Below, piece after piece: positions 62,550 to 64,000 of a DNA stretch of 64,000 nucleotides. Within the stretch, counting starts at the first letter, position 1; every line of letters starts with the position of its first letter. Below the pieces are notes generated by a model. That model was not told the DNA's origin. It saw only the letters and a program-made list of their open reading frames with translations, and searched no databases. A program made the position numbers and the translations under genes. Source of the stretch: Hermatobates lingyangjiaoensis (taxonomy: Eukaryota; Arthropoda; Insecta; Hemiptera; Hermatobatidae); the NCBI GenBank assembly GCA_026182355.1, contig JAPFBL010000605.1:186001-250000 (forward strand), in the 5' to 3' direction.

Positions 62550-64000
62550 ACACATAAGTAGAAGTGGTCAAAATTTTATTCATATTTGAATGAATCACTA
62601 GTCAGTTTTTTGGTGGAACTATCTGATTCCCGAATTCGATTCTATTGCAAAAATAGCACTTCACACTGTCTACTTATGTAAAACCGGATTTTCCTTTTAT
62701 ACTTCCATAAAAACTATGTATCGAAGTAGACCTAATGCTGGGCCTGTCTTGAGAATCAAACTCTCAACTAAAAAGCTATAAAAATAATTTCAAAATGAAC
62801 TTTGCGTTAAAATTGCTGGTATTTCTGTTTTATGTGTTATTTACTTGTGAAAAATATGAAAATAAAATCTTTTTGTTTTGAATTTTTTATTCATAAAATA
62901 CACATTGCAGTAATATTACTTTTTGATTGTTTTTAAACATACGTACTATTTATATAGGCATATGAAATATTTATATTATGATTGTATAAAATCATTAGAA
63001 TCTGTTGTTTTAGGGAAAGTTACTGAAGCAAAAAGAGTTCCGCGTCGAAAAAATTGTGAATAACTTGCTCTTAAGTCATAGTAATGTAATAACGTGTCAT
63101 AAAAGACTTAGTTAGCAAGAATAAAACTATGATAGTCTCAACAGAAAATACTTTCTCAATTCTCAATTGTTTCAAAGCATCCATAAGACATAGTAGCCCA
63201 AAATAAGTTTTCAAAATCACTTTCGGTTTTTTTTAGAGTTTTTTAACGTGACTTCTGTTAGCCCGTTTATAGAAATTATAGGAAATACCAAAATGATTAC
63301 TTCATTTTTTGTGTCTAAAATGATGTGTCTCATTTTGTTGCAAGTTTTCCCGGTTTAGTTTTGGTATAATAAATCTTTAAGAAGTTGTTTTATATAATAT
63401 AAAAAAGTGAGTTGCTTTATTGTGTTTTTTTGATATTTTAACTGGCAATACTCAAATTGTGTATGCTACTCATTGTATAAATTAGTATTGTCAATTACTC
63501 GTACGTCTTGAAAAACTCTAATCCCCTTTAGATAAAAATATGTTAAAATTGAATCTTCAAATACCTAGTCGGTTACAAATTTTGTTTTTAATAACTTGTA
63601 TTTTCCCTGTAACGTCATATAAGTCGTTGTGTCGTGTAAACCTTGAACAATTTAAAAAATGTAAAATTGTCTTTATTTTATCATTCTTTTGAAGTCATTT
63701 CGTTGATCGAATTAAGAAATTCATATTAAATATTAGTAATTGTTAAAAAATTATTATTTTCTAAATTCATAAATATTCATGAATTCATAGATTACCTTTT
63801 ATCTATTAGTATGTATTATAGTTAAATTCAAATAGATCCCGATTTACTTAAAATGAAGTGCAAACACTCTACGGTACAGAAATAAAAAAAACAATAGAAA
63901 ATCTGTGATATTAATTTTTTTTCTATGTTCGCCAGTGGGTAGCCTGAGTGGGCAAAATTGATATTTTAACTACATAGATAAAATAGGATGATATTTATTT
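62550..64000. other. AT-rich, nothing recognised
   Basis: No exon, RNA gene or repeat recognised up to the right edge. Confidence 0.5.

Overview
The window is AT-rich animal nuclear DNA and almost certainly from an arthropod. Protein-coding genes are split by GT..AG introns. There are mariner-type transposons, a tRNA-headed SINE whose 3' end carries CCTAA units (the arthropod telomere motif TTAGG on the other strand), and many short palindromic retroelement-like insertions. An insect is likely, but nothing in the sequence fixes the species.

Two conventional genes are recognisable, both on the + strand. The first (19,671-35,167, 7 exons, 394 codons) is a mitochondrial NAD kinase of the NADK2 type. 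The second (46,054 to about 55,086 or 59,509, 8 or 9 exons) is a type II pantothenate kinase of the PANK4 subgroup. It keeps both residues equivalent to the catalytic Glu and Arg of active pantothenate kinases, and no DUF89 phosphatase domain is visible in the window. NADK2 makes NADP from NAD in mitochondria; pantothenate kinases start coenzyme A synthesis. Their adjacency may be coincidental. A tRNA-Pro(CGG) gene lies just upstream of NADK2 on the - strand.

Layout: 1-1,187 is a 148-bp satellite. 1.2-19 kb is gene-free and holds SINE copies, palindromic elements, a hAT-like MITE, two minisatellite arrays (about 27 bp and 74 bp) and RNase H-bearing non-LTR fragments. 19.3-35.5 kb holds tRNA-Pro and NADK2, whose introns contain palindromic elements, a Helitron helicase relic and an 850-bp CT microsatellite. 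35.5-46 kb is intergenic with more palindromes and a 383-bp mariner-like element. 46-59.5 kb is the PANK4-type gene, with a Penelope-type reverse transcriptase fragment, very long hairpins and an internally deleted mariner in its introns or 3' side. 59.5-64 kb is mostly featureless AT-rich DNA.

The most unusual content is a set of at least ten sequence-unrelated families of palindromic insertions. Wherever I could resolve ends they share three traits: inverted arms, a one-sided extension of about 33-38 nt beyond the arms, and 8-13 bp target duplications. Many arms also share a pattern resembling the hammerhead ribozyme core (CTGANGA, one base, a short stem-loop, GAAA). With a nearby reverse transcriptase fragment carrying SFDVKNLF, this points to non-autonomous Penelope-like retroelements. 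All alignments were done by eye; no database search was run.
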